A DNA stretch of 38,808 bases from a virus. Within the stretch, counting starts at the first letter, position 1, and the number at the start of each line of letters is the position of its first letter. A program made the position numbers and the translations under genes. Positions 28,910-36,426 of this stretch are shown piece after piece. The stretch spans positions 1 through 38,808 of the IMG/VR virus record IMGVR_UViG_3300009488_000033; one strand, 5' to 3'. The notes under the pieces were generated by a model. That model made no database searches. It saw nothing but the letters and a program-made list of their open reading frames with translations, and was not told where the DNA came from.

Positions 28910-31420
28910 ATGAGGACAAATGCTACGCTTCAGACAGAACAACAGAAGACGAGTATTACCCCTTATGTGGAGCTCGGCTACTATAATGGTGGTGGCTGGA
29001 ACGATATAAAGGACACCGTCCGGGAAATACTTTATAAACAAGAGCCGTATGATGCGAGTGCTATCATACGGCTTGATAATTCTAGTGGTGCTCACAATAG
29101 CCTGGACCTCAAGAATAAGGCGACTAGGATAGGGTGGGGTGCGGTATGCTCCGGGGGGAATGAGGTCTCATACCCCCCTTATCTTTGGGGAGATGGACAA
29201 GAGCTAGTGTCGGTGGAAGGCAGGCAAGGGGAGCCAGGCAAGGTGGAGTTTGTGGTATTCGCAATCGGGGCTTGGTGGAAACTCGCCAAGTGGATTGCAG
29301 ATACTGACTATTCCTTTAACCAAGATACCGTAGCCCTCCAGAACAAAAGTGTTAAAGAGATTATTGACTGGGTGTGTGAGATCGCAGGGCTTGATTTGGG
29401 TGAGGATTTACATCAGCGGGACGATTGGGCGGTTGCCACAGCCTATAGCTTAACTAATTTTGTGGTGGCTACCACCTATAATGGGTATCAGTATGAGTGC
29501 ACCACTGCTGGGACTTCCCATGCTAGCACCGAACCGACCTGGCCGACTACAGTGGGGGATACGGTAGTAGATGGCACAGTTACTTGGACTTGCCGATCTG
29601 CTCTTGACCAGAAGGTAGACTCTTGGGAGCCTGTCTTTGACATTATCCAGGGAGAGAATGGGCGTCAAGTAGTAAAGGCTCTGCTTGAATTAACAAAATG
29701 CGTTCTTGTTCCTCGAACCAATAAAATGCACCTCAAGTATATTCAAGCGGGCGATGCGGTTGACTATACCTATATCAGCGATGCAGCCCACTACTTCCGT
29801 TTTGCCTCTGCCCGCTCACAGTTATTCACTCCAATGAAGGTTGCGGTTACTGCCCAAGATCCTACCGGTGGTGAGTTTACTGGCGAGTATGCTCACTCAG
29901 ACTGGGTTAGCAGTATGGGGGTTTCACAGATTGACGCTACAGAGCAAGGTATTACCTCAGACGCCGATTGTGCCTGGCTTGCTCAGGCTTTAGTGGAAAG
30001 AGCGGAGGATGAGGCTAATACGGGTCTTATTCAAGTGCCTATAATGAACTGCCTACAGGAGATTCACGACAAGGTAACGCTTACTGACAACAGAGATGGG
30101 GCAACAAGCACAGATAGAGTAGGAGGGCTGTCTGCTCATTACCTTGCCGGCAAAGGGATATACTCTCTTGAGGTCAGCTTGGGCGGGCTACAGACAACCG
30201 GCGTAAAACTCATATTCAGTACTGATTCGATTCAGCAATACTCTAATGTGATGTTTGACGGCAGTGTGGATACCCCAACTGTAGAAGCGTGGTTGCTGGA
30301 AGCTGGCTTGCCCTTCACGCCTACTGGGAATATCCACTTCTCTCCTATAATTGAGGAGATTCCCGGGGTTGATGTTGTTTATATTATCGATATGGCGACA
30401 GCGTTTTGGAAGTATAACCTGGAGACTAAGTTCTGGAGAAAACTTACATCGCCAACTTATAGTGGGACAGAAAGCGGAGTTTTCCCCAGAAGCCTAGTCC
30501 TTAACCCTTTGGGGACTAAACTTGCTTGCATATCAGAGGCGGTAGCTAATGCAAGGGCTGGCAGGCGTATAGAGATATACGATATAGGTGCTGATATTTG
30601 GTCAGCCTCTTCTCAAGTTCAAAATATGGATGATGACACAGGCACTCCGGTAAGCAGGCAGACAGGTATATCGGGCTTAATCTGGACTGAGAACGATATT
30701 ATCTGGGCGTGGGCTAAACGAGGGGACATTGAAGATACCTATGTTCGCTGCATAAGGTATCGAATCTCTTTTGATAGCTTCACGATTTATGCAGGTATAC
30801 AATCTGGGCTATCTTTTACGCAAGGCTATCAAGGAGCGGCCAATGCTGCGGGCACTATAATCTACGGCTCTTTTATTGGAACAGTTGACGAAAACTACTG
30901 CAAATACACCATAGCTACCGACACCTATGATGCAACTGGAGCTATAACGGTTGATAATGTCTGGCCCGAAGCACAGGATGACGATAAGCTCTGGTATATT
31001 GATGGTTCTGATAAAAGACCAGGCTATTTAGATACGGCAGACGATAGCGAGAATAACGACCAGTTTGCCTTGAATCCAGATCTATCTGCCGGTTATGGCA
31101 GCCCCTTTGGGGTTTCAGATGGCGCAACGGATATTATAGCCCTTGCAAGGAGTTCAGCCCCCGAGCTTATGTCAGTCAGGGATGGTGGCGACTACCTTCT
31201 GTTCACTAACACTAGCGGTAAGCGAGAGACTTTTCTCGTTGAAAAGCCCAGTGACAATTTCCCTATAACTTGTATCAATGCTGGTGATAATCAGTCTATT
31301 ACCATAACGGGTTCAGGCTGGCTCAGTTTGAGCTCAGGAACATGGAAGTTTTATTATCCCGTAGCTGGCGATTATACTCAAGTCAAGATATATAAGGATA
31401 TAAGAACTGCTTTGCGTTGA
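28910..31420 (+). CDS. Tail hub/tip-like protein with carbohydrate-binding insertion, 836 aa
   Basis: Residues 1-160 (SITPYVELGYYN, DASAIIRLDNSSGAHNSL) look like the start of a phage hub protein. Residues about 171-231 hold WAVATAYSLTNFVVATTYNG and TEPTWPTTVGDTVVDGTVTW, the chitin-binding/CBM5-12-like insert common in phage tail tips. Residues about 470-780 contain repeated YNLETKFWRKL, IYDIGADIW and YTIATDTYDA units typical of a beta propeller. It would organise the tip and bind host glycans. The start is weak: no clear AGGAGG precedes ATG 28910. Confidence 0.65.
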   Translation: MRTNATLQTEQQKTSITPYVELGYYNGGGWNDIKDTVREILYKQEPYDASAIIRLDNSSGAHNSLDLKNKATRIGWGAVCSGGNEVSYPPYLWGDGQELVSVEGRQGEPGKVEFVVFAIGAWWKLAKWIADTDYSFNQDTVALQNKSVKEIIDWVCEIAGLDLGEDLHQRDDWAVATAYSLTNFVVATTYNGYQYECTTAGTSHASTEPTWPTTVGDTVVDGTVTWTCRSALDQKVDSWEPVFDIIQGENGRQVVKALLELTKCVLVPRTNKMHLKYIQAGDAVDYTYISDAAHYFRFASARSQLFTPMKVAVTAQDPTGGEFTGEYAHSDWVSSMGVSQIDATEQGITSDADCAWLAQALVERAEDEANTGLIQVPIMNCLQEIHDKVTLTDNRDGATSTDRVGGLSAHYLAGKGIYSLEVSLGGLQTTGVKLIFSTDSIQQYSNVMFDGSVDTPTVEAWLLEAGLPFTPTGNIHFSPIIEEIPGVDVVYIIDMATAFWKYNLETKFWRKLTSPTYSGTESGVFPRSLVLNPLGTKLACISEAVANARAGRRIEIYDIGADIWSASSQVQNMDDDTGTPVSRQTGISGLIWTENDIIWAWAKRGDIEDTYVRCIRYRISFDSFTIYAGIQSGLSFTQGYQGAANAAGTIIYGSFIGTVDENYCKYTIATDTYDATGAITVDNVWPEAQDDDKLWYIDGSDKRPGYLDTADDSENNDQFALNPDLSAGYGSPFGVSDGATDIIALARSSAPELMSVRDGGDYLLFTNTSGKRETFLVEKPSDNFPITCINAGDNQSITITGSGWLSLSSGTWKFYYPVAGDYTQVKIYKDIRTALR

Positions 31421-31425
31421 CTAGA

Positions 31426-31956
31426 ATGAATATAAACAACATCATAGACGGAATTATTACGAGGCTCAATGCCCACGCCTCAAGACATCAGAAATCTGGA
31501 GCCGATGAGATGAGCCTCGCTGGGCTGACTGTGGCCAGCGAGAGCATAGATTTTACATTAGTGGAGGTGACTACTGCTACTACACTCACAGCAGATCACT
31601 TCTTGGTTGTAGTAAATGCTCCGGGTAGTACAAAAATGACTTTACCTGCTGCTACCTCTCATACGAATAGGATATACACAATCAAAAATATACACAGCAC
31701 GGGTACAGTAACAATAGACGCTAATGGTAGCGAGAAGATAGATGGCGAAGAAACCATAGACTTGAACTTGCAATACGCTTATCTTATAATAGTATGTGAT
31801 GGTAGCGAATGGTTTATAATAGGAGGTGAATATGTGAAGATGGAAGAGATACTCAGAGCACAGGAGACATTGATGGAGAGGTTGGCTAAGCAACTGAAGG
31901 CTATCTTAAGGTGCCTCTCCAGTATGTCGGGGCTAAATATAGACGAGGAGGACTAA
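31426..31956 (+). CDS. Tail fibre-like protein, 176 aa
   Basis: The start is uncertain: TTG at 31417 overlaps the previous stop, and ATG at 31426 follows without a strong ribosome binding site. Residues 12-35 (RLNAHASRHQKSGADEMSL) carry the HASRH..GGAD-type motif of phage tail fibres. A beta-rich core follows (TTLTADHFLVVVNAPG, TVTIDANGSEKIDGEETIDL) and then a C-terminal coiled coil (EEILRAQETLMERLAKQLKA). Confidence 0.68.
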   Translation: MNINNIIDGIITRLNAHASRHQKSGADEMSLAGLTVASESIDFTLVEVTTATTLTADHFLVVVNAPGSTKMTLPAATSHTNRIYTIKNIHSTGTVTIDANGSEKIDGEETIDLNLQYAYLIIVCDGSEWFIIGGEYVKMEEILRAQETLMERLAKQLKAILRCLSSMSGLNIDEED

Positions 31957-31957
31957 C

Positions 31958-32512
31958 ATGGCACAGGTGCTAGAAGGAAAAAGTGGATTACCCGTAGAGT
32001 CGGATAGTAGAGGACTTCATACCCATGCTACTATCAGGAGTGAGCACCACCAAGTAGCCCACGAGGGCGATGCTTACTTCTTCCCCATTGATGCTATTGG
32101 TGTCAATGGAGCTGAACATATAGCAGTCATAAAGAATACCAGTCCGAAGGTCTTGCATGTTAGTGCTATCACACTGTTCGTAGCTACTTTCAAGGATAGC
32201 ACTAGAGTCAAGGTATACTTGAATGAGACATTTACCTATGCTGCTAATGGGACTGCTGTTACTCCAGTCAACCTGAAATCTGGCTTAGTTGGTGGGGCTA
32301 CGGGTAACTTCTATACCATAGCTGCTGCGGGCACTGACATCACTACATTCGGAGGCACAGCTGTTATTGCTGGTATCTATATATTTGAAAGGTATCCTCT
32401 CCAGATGCGAGACCCAGGAGGCTGGGTAATTCCACAGAATCAGGTGTTCTCGCTATACAATGTAGGCAATGACAACACCTTCTATGGTGGAATAGACTTC
32501 TACTATGACTAG
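31958..32512 (+). CDS. Structural protein, 184 aa
   Basis: ATG follows GAGGAGGACTAAC. The protein has an N-terminal VESDSRGLHTHATIRSEHHQ segment, a core with HIAVIKNTSPKVLHVSAITL, and aromatic strands near the end (GGWVIPQNQVFSLYNVGN). It looks like the all-beta receptor-binding or fibre domains in this block. No specific family is recognised. Confidence 0.62.
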   Translation: MAQVLEGKSGLPVESDSRGLHTHATIRSEHHQVAHEGDAYFFPIDAIGVNGAEHIAVIKNTSPKVLHVSAITLFVATFKDSTRVKVYLNETFTYAANGTAVTPVNLKSGLVGGATGNFYTIAAAGTDITTFGGTAVIAGIYIFERYPLQMRDPGGWVIPQNQVFSLYNVGNDNTFYGGIDFYYD

Positions 32513-32521
32513 GAGCAGTTG

Positions 32522-32989
32522 ATGTCAACGCCGGTAATACTATACAGTCCTAATGGTAAGCCACTCCTTGCAGGCTCTACACCCTGGGGTGATGTGGGAA
32601 TGGCTATAGAGCCTGTCAGGGTATTTGGCAACTTCAAGGCTGCCACTAATTCTGGAGTTCAGACTCAGACTGTGGTAGCGTGCCCGTCTGGGCAGGCTCT
32701 GTATGTTACAGACATAGTGCTATCTGCTGATAAGACAGCCCTTTCTACTGCAACTGTTAGGTTCTATGATGGGACTAACACTGAGAATATAGTAGTGCTG
32801 GATACAGCTGAGATAGCCCAGTCCTTAGCCATACATCCTGCTGGCAGAACACTAGGTTGGGACGGTGCTTATGTGCAACTGGTTACTGATGCAGCTCAGC
32901 AGGCGGCTACTCTAACAGTCTGGTTTGTTAGGGTGTCTGGTGACTTCGTTCTCCCGTATACGAAGTGGGCTGCTGAGAGAGGAATGTAA
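32522..32989 (+). CDS. Structural protein, 155 aa
   Basis: ATG at 32522 follows AGGAGCAGTTG. An all-beta protein (QTQTVVACPSGQALYVTDI, ATVRFYDGTNTENIVVLD) with the same general layout as the protein at 31958 (a strand of VL.V..I.L followed by a jelly-roll-like core). It probably belongs to the fibre or decoration set. Overlaps the next start by one base. Confidence 0.6.
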   Translation: MSTPVILYSPNGKPLLAGSTPWGDVGMAIEPVRVFGNFKAATNSGVQTQTVVACPSGQALYVTDIVLSADKTALSTATVRFYDGTNTENIVVLDTAEIAQSLAIHPAGRTLGWDGAYVQLVTDAAQQAATLTVWFVRVSGDFVLPYTKWAAERGM

Positions 32990-33180
32990 TGCACAAACAC
33001 AAAATAGAGAAGCCTGAAACAACTGAAGAGAAGGTCGATAGCTTGTGGTGCACAGTGCATAATCACGTGCTCACCCGATTGGACATACTGGGACTCAAGG
33101 TTAATGCCTTGATAGCCCTGATGGTGCTTGCAATAGCTCTAATGGGCATTATAATAGCATTGGTGGCTATGGTAATATAA
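32989..33180 (+). CDS. Single-pass membrane protein (holin-like), 63 aa
   Basis: A polar first half (KIEKPETTEEKVDSLW) is followed by VNALIALMVLAIALMGIIIA and a final VAMVI, one strong membrane segment. The start overlaps the previous stop by one base. Paired with the next gene it may supply holin and antiholin functions, but such roles cannot be proved from sequence. Confidence 0.6.
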   Translation: MHKHKIEKPETTEEKVDSLWCTVHNHVLTRLDILGLKVNALIALMVLAIALMGIIIALVAMVI

Positions 33181-33201
33181 GGTAAGGAAGGAGGTGATAA
33201 A

Positions 33202-33480
33202 ATGAGCGCTTTAGTATTCGTGCTTTTCTTGGCGAGCTTTATCGAGAAGGTAACCGAGAAGTTTTTCGGGAACTTTAAGGCGTTAAAAGGCTGTCCTATG
33301 GAAGTCATATCGGCTCTGATGGGTATCGGACTTTGCTTCGGCTTCCGCATAGACCTTATAGGATTTGTCGGCTTTGAGGGGGCATACCCTGAATGGCTTG
33401 GTATGGTGCTATCGGGAGTGATCGTTGGAGCCGGGGCGAATACCATCCACAAGTTCGTCAAGCCCAGCGAGAAGTGGTGA
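33202..33480 (+). CDS. Two-segment membrane protein (holin-like), 92 aa
   Basis: ATG follows AAGGAGG. Residues 1-12 are apolar (LVFVLFLASF), 35-58 form a second segment (VISALMGIGLCFGF), and 70-80 (MVLSGVIVGAG) a third; the charges lie between them and the tail is basic (HKFVKPSEKW). Size and position after the fibre genes fit a holin. A recognisable endolysin does not follow; the next gene is a SpeD-like enzyme. Confidence 0.65.
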   Translation: MSALVFVLFLASFIEKVTEKFFGNFKALKGCPMEVISALMGIGLCFGFRIDLIGFVGFEGAYPEWLGMVLSGVIVGAGANTIHKFVKPSEKW

Positions 33481-33598
33481 TAGGGTGAACTGGCTGAACC
33501 TTATATCGTCTTTGGGATTTGAGGGGCTTTCTCGCGCCTCTCAGTGCTTGTGTTATTGTCAAGTAACTTAGTTTTAGCTTCAATGGGGGACTTTATGG

Positions 33599-33985
33599 AT
33601 GACCCTGATTTACCGTGCCTTACATTTTACCTTCGAGGCAAGCGGGATGCCGGCGAGTCTCCTGGAGGATATTGCATGGCTCAAGGAGGCTATGGAGGAT
33701 ATTGTGTCCCTTTTCGGCATGACTCCTATTCCTGGCACCGAGACTATTGCCGTGAAGATCGAGGATAACGAAAAGGCGTGGGGATCCGGCGTGTCCATTA
33801 TCATCCCCTTGTCGGACAGCCATCTAGCATTACATACGCTCTCCGAAAAAAGCCACCTGTATTTCGACTTCTTTTCGTGCAAGCCGTTTCCGCATACCGA
33901 GCTCTCTTGGTTACTACAACGAATCTTCAAGCCGGCCTGGACCAGGTCCGGAATGGTAGACAGGACAATAACTAGCGTGGTATAA
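33599..33985 (+). CDS. speD-like: S-adenosylmethionine decarboxylase (SpeD)-like pyruvoyl enzyme
   Basis: This 128-residue protein fits the short bacterial AdoMetDC. The segment SIIIPLSDSHLALHT covers residues 66-80 and FDFFSCKPF covers 89-97. Relative to the Thermotoga enzyme, Ser55, Ser63, His68 and Cys83 correspond to Ser66, Ser74, His79 and Cys94 at exactly the same spacing. Ser74 would become the pyruvoyl group; the residue before it is Asp73 instead of the usual Glu. The product could make decarboxylated AdoMet for spermidine, or, since relatives are known to have changed substrate, decarboxylate arginine or ornithine. It has no obvious neighbour in polyamine synthesis. The ribosome binding site is weak (GGGGGACTTTATGG). 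Confidence 0.78.
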   Translation: MTLIYRALHFTFEASGMPASLLEDIAWLKEAMEDIVSLFGMTPIPGTETIAVKIEDNEKAWGSGVSIIIPLSDSHLALHTLSEKSHLYFDFFSCKPFPHTELSWLLQRIFKPAWTRSGMVDRTITSVV

Positions 33986-33986
33986 T
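33957..33986 (+). promoter_or_regulatory. Candidate promoter at the end of the SpeD-like gene
   Basis: TAGACA (33957-33962), 18 bases and TATAAT (33981-33986). The -10 is perfect and the -35 has one mismatch. It would transcribe the downstream non-coding region. Confidence 0.55.
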
Positions 33987-34059
33987 AATTCTAGCTCGCC
34001 TGCCATGTGTAGAAGGAGTAACGACATCGTCCTACGGGGCGGTGTTTGGTTTAGGGGGC

Positions 34060-34087
34060 TTGACTTTTAGTGGGGGCGTGGTAGAAT
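34060..34087 (+). promoter_or_regulatory. Promoter of the candidate small RNA
   Basis: TTGACT (34060-34065), a 16-base spacer and TAGAAT (34082-34087). The predicted start near 34094 is just before a UUCG hairpin. Confidence 0.6.
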
Positions 34088-34093
34088 AAATGC

Positions 34094-34195
34094 AGATCAC
34101 CCCATCCGCTTCGGTGGGTGGGAGCAAGGCTACCCGAATTGTCACCGTATGGTGTGCGTGTTCCATGTCTGGGACTAGGGTAGCCTTTGCATTTT
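34094..34195 (+). ncRNA. Candidate structured small RNA (UUCG hairpin plus three-way junction)
   Basis: CCCATCCGC (34101-34109) and GTGGGTGGG (34114-34122) form a nine-pair stem closed by a C(UUCG)G tetraloop. GCAAGGCTACCC (34124-34135) pairs with GGGTAGCCTTTGC (34178-34190, one bulged T). Inside it are two hairpins: CACC/GGTG (34143-34154) and TTCCA/TGGGA (34161-34174). ATTTTAA follows, a weak terminator tail. A promoter sits at 34060 and no gene is nearby on either strand. Alternative: an untranslated leader of the next operon, although another promoter intervenes at 34314. Confidence 0.6.
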
Positions 34196-34274
34196 AAGCA
34201 CCTCTTTAGCTTCATACGATCTGCTATCAGCTACAAAAAGCTAGCGCCTTTTAGCACAACTCCGCACAAAGGTT

Positions 34275-34288
34275 AAGATTTGGTAAAG
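34275..34288. promoter_or_regulatory. Inverted copy of the motif at 6591-6607
   Basis: AAGATTTGGTAAAG is the reverse complement of CTTTACCAAATCTT found before the promoter at 6608. Here it lies 25 bases upstream of the -35 box. A common regulator for the two promoters is suggested. Confidence 0.45.
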
Positions 34289-34313
34289 ATGACCAAGCCC
34301 CTTCCCGAACCTC

Positions 34314-34342
34314 TTGACAACCTTATTTCTTTATGGGATAAT
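34314..34342 (+). promoter_or_regulatory. Promoter of the right-hand early-type operon
   Basis: TTGACA (34314-34319), a 17-base spacer and GATAAT (34337-34342). A GGATAA direct repeat surrounds the expected start. The downstream AAGGTGAGCTAATG (34364-34377) is identical to that of the operon at 6665. Confidence 0.8.
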
Positions 34343-34374
34343 TATAGTAGGATAAACCAAAGGAAGGTGAGCTA

Positions 34375-34752
34375 ATGCAGAAGCAGTCTATATCTGACCA
34401 AATATGCAAGACTCTCTCCCTTCCGCGGGTGAAGGTTAGAATTGATAAAAGATTACGGGGTGATAGTGGTCACTATGGTAAGGATGTAGTGCTTTCCTCT
34501 TATGCCAGCATCTCTACGCTACTGCATGAGCTGGCTCATCATCTACACCATTGTCGGTTTCAAAGAAGGGTTAAAGGATACTTCAAAACAGAAAAGTGTC
34601 CCTCAATGAAGCCTTGCCCAGAGCATCCTGGCTTTTATGCGGCAATAGGGCCTCTTGAACTTGTTTATACGGTGAATGATATACATGGTGGAGATTTCAA
34701 GCGTTGCTATATAGACATTCGGGCAGTGTATTCCAAAGCAAAAGGAAGGTGA
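34375..34752 (+). CDS. HExxH metallopeptidase-like protein, 125 aa
   Basis: The segment LLHELAHHLHH holds HELAH at residues 51-55, the zinc-binding and catalytic HExxH motif of metallopeptidases, with additional histidines following. A C-terminal DIHGGDFKRCYIDIRAVY could offer a third ligand. It is the first gene after the promoter at 34314. Phage peptidases of this kind act on host or virion proteins; the target is unknown. A second such gene lies at 35026. Confidence 0.7.
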   Translation: MQKQSISDQICKTLSLPRVKVRIDKRLRGDSGHYGKDVVLSSYASISTLLHELAHHLHHCRFQRRVKGYFKTEKCPSMKPCPEHPGFYAAIGPLELVYTVNDIHGGDFKRCYIDIRAVYSKAKGR

Positions 34753-34753
34753 G

Positions 34754-34954
34754 ATGATGCCGAAATATAAAACTCTTCGGAAACTACCCCGCAACAAGAT
34801 CATCAAAGCGTATTATGATGCCCATAAGGATGATGAGACCCTTGATGAGATAGGCTCTCATTGGGACATCTCCGGTGAGCGTGTTCGCCAGATTGTGAAC
34901 ACGCCCTCTTCTTATGGGGGGACTGAGCCCGTGGAACACCCCAGGGCACGCTGA
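34754..34954 (+). CDS. Sigma-region-4-like HTH protein, 66 aa
   Basis: Residues about 28-48 read ETLDEIGSHWDISGERVRQI, very close to the sigma70 region 4.2 helix-turn-helix (TLEEIG..F.ISRERVRQIE) that binds -35 boxes. The rest is a basic N-terminus (KYKTLRKLPRNKIIKAYY) and a short tail. It has no region 2, so it is not a full sigma factor; it could act as a repressor, an activator, or a decoy binding core polymerase. ATGATG at 34754 follows AAGGAAGGTGAG. Confidence 0.72.
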   Translation: MMPKYKTLRKLPRNKIIKAYYDAHKDDETLDEIGSHWDISGERVRQIVNTPSSYGGTEPVEHPRAR

Positions 34955-35025
34955 GGAGACGCTGAGAGGGCTTGTCGGTAGCACCTTAACTGGTTAGGTG
35001 TTACTAAAGCAAAGGAGGTGAGCTA

Positions 35026-35427
35026 ATGATAAGCATCATCAATAAGGCTAGATTCAAGTTGCCTGAGTATATTGCTGATAGCCTTCGTGAGTTTTGCCGG
35101 AAGGCTCATATCGCACCCACTAAGGTTTGCTTAATAGTCAAACGGCGTAATCGTTGCATCGGCGACTGTTGGGTGAAGAAGGGGGATAGTAACATACCTT
35201 CTGGTGGTTACCACATGGACTACAGGACTATAACCCTTCGGATTGGGAAGCGTAGCAGTCAGGAAGATGTTAGATATGTTCTAGCCCATGAGATTGGACA
35301 CCTAAAAGACCACATAAGGGGGTGCTTACTCATCAAGCCGACAGAAGATTATGCCCGCAGGTTTGCCTTATTAACCTGTAACTGCTACCCCAAAAGCAAC
35401 TATAGAGGAATAAGGAAGGTGAGATGA
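35026..35427 (+). CDS. Second HExxH metallopeptidase-like protein, 133 aa
   Basis: ATG follows AAAGGAGGTGAG. RYVLAHEIGHLKDH places HEIGH at residues 88-92, the HExxH zinc motif, preceded by a beta strand (RTITLRIG) as in SprT/M-type minimal peptidases. Cysteines at RCIGDCW and in CNCYPK may hold another metal. It is a diverged relative of the gene at 34375 by motif only. Its overlap with the next gene shows operon coupling. Confidence 0.7.
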   Translation: MISIINKARFKLPEYIADSLREFCRKAHIAPTKVCLIVKRRNRCIGDCWVKKGDSNIPSGGYHMDYRTITLRIGKRSSQEDVRYVLAHEIGHLKDHIRGCLLIKPTEDYARRFALLTCNCYPKSNYRGIRKVR

Positions 35428-35546
35428 TGGCAAAGACAAAAGAAGCCCGGGAAGAGTTTGTAGAGATGGTGAGGCAGGCATGGGATAGGTGTCTCCGTGT
35501 CGCTGAGCAGGACCGGAAAGAGGTGAATAATGGGAAGAGAGATTAA
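35424..35546 (+). CDS. Small helical protein, 40 aa
   Basis: ATGATG at 35424 overlaps the previous stop and follows AAGGAAGGTGAG. The protein is one charged helix (KEAREEFVEMVRQAWDRCLR). The stop overlaps the next gene by 17 bases. Real expression is supported only by the ribosome binding site and coupling. Confidence 0.55.
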   Translation: MMAKTKEAREEFVEMVRQAWDRCLRVAEQDRKEVNNGKRD

Positions 35547-35901
35547 GTTTAGGTATCGCTTCAAGAATCGTGAAACCAATGAGATGATTACGGCTAATTT
35601 ATCTCTACAAGATGTGGAACTGCAAGGCATTACTCCCAACCCTTTTCAATCTCTTGATTGGGATATATTAAGTCGGGATGAGTTCACTGGCTTGCTCGAC
35701 AAGAACGGCAAGCCCATATACGAGGGCGATATAGTTAATTGCCATAGTGCTGTTTCTCTAGTCGTGGCTTTTGGTTATGGTATGTTTTATCTTACCTCAC
35801 AAGGGGCAGTTTTGCGTCCCCATAGTCATTTTGCCTGGGGAGATACTGAGGTCATCGGCAACATCTATGAGAACCCAGAGCTTTTGAAAGAGGAAGCATG
35901 A
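35530..35901 (+). CDS. YopX-family protein, 123 aa
   Basis: REIKFRYRF at the start, TGLLDKNGKPIYEGDIV in the middle, and VIGNIYENPELL at the end are the diagnostic motifs of YopX (PF09643) proteins in phages of Gram-positive bacteria. Function unknown. Between them the core is beta-rich. The start follows AAAGAGGTGAAT, and the end overlaps the next gene by four bases. Confidence 0.85.
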   Translation: MGREIKFRYRFKNRETNEMITANLSLQDVELQGITPNPFQSLDWDILSRDEFTGLLDKNGKPIYEGDIVNCHSAVSLVVAFGYGMFYLTSQGAVLRPHSHFAWGDTEVIGNIYENPELLKEEA

Positions 35902-36230
35902 GAAGAAGAGAAATTCCACCTAACCGCCAGTGCATGTTCAACTGCCGCCACACAGAGGTATGTCTAGGTGGCGATGTGCGGTGCAAGAAGGGACATCGCC
36001 TAGCAGGAGTGAGAAGTGATTCTGATGGATCAGTCCCCCTTGAATATGTGATAAGAGTAAGCGGCCCCACCACAAGAGGGCGGACCCGATGCTGTATCTG
36101 TGAGGAATTTGGTGCCGTTGATGTTTACAAAGAAATCATCGATATGTTAAGGAAGAGAGGTTTTATTAAAAAGGGGAAACCGAGGAGACCCAAGAAAGGT
36201 TTGAAAGGAGAGGTGGCTGATGGACGCTAG
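35898..36230 (+). CDS. Cysteine-rich hypothetical protein, 110 aa
   Basis: N-terminal CMFNCRHTEVC and VRCKKGH, then TRCCICEEFGA, supply about seven cysteines with one or two His, enough for two zinc sites. The C-terminus is strongly basic (KKGKPRRPKKGLKG), which suggests nucleic-acid binding. ATGA overlap with YopX and an overlap of 11 bases with the next gene mark an operon. No family is recognised. Confidence 0.65.
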   Translation: MRRREIPPNRQCMFNCRHTEVCLGGDVRCKKGHRLAGVRSDSDGSVPLEYVIRVSGPTTRGRTRCCICEEFGAVDVYKEIIDMLRKRGFIKKGKPRRPKKGLKGEVADGR

Positions 36231-36426
36231 AGAACAAGCGATACAGGAGATTGAGGCACTGTTTCCCACCGATAGCCAATATAGGGACATTAAAGAAATA
36301 GGCGAGAGATTATTGGCACAAGCCAGGGCGGAGAACTGGCGCAAAGAATCAACACCAGTTCTAGTTAGATATGCAGAATTGTGCAGAGCAGAAGAAAGTA
36401 GACTTTTAGTAAGGAGAAAAGCATGA
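36220..36426 (+). CDS. Small helical hypothetical protein, 68 aa
   Basis: ATG follows AAAGGAGAGGTGGCTG. The sequence AREQAIQEIEALFPTDSQY, then EIGERLLAQARAENW, and RYAELCRAEES is helical, similar to small phage proteins with a P.DS..RD..EIG..LL..A pattern as I remember them. It overlaps the Gp157-like gene by four bases, which may point to a related job in recombination. Confidence 0.65.
   Translation: MDAREQAIQEIEALFPTDSQYRDIKEIGERLLAQARAENWRKESTPVLVRYAELCRAEESRLLVRRKA

Noticed and set aside
33544-33768. A second frame over the SpeD-like gene
   Set aside because: Its protein has no family pattern, while the other frame has all SpeD active-site residues.
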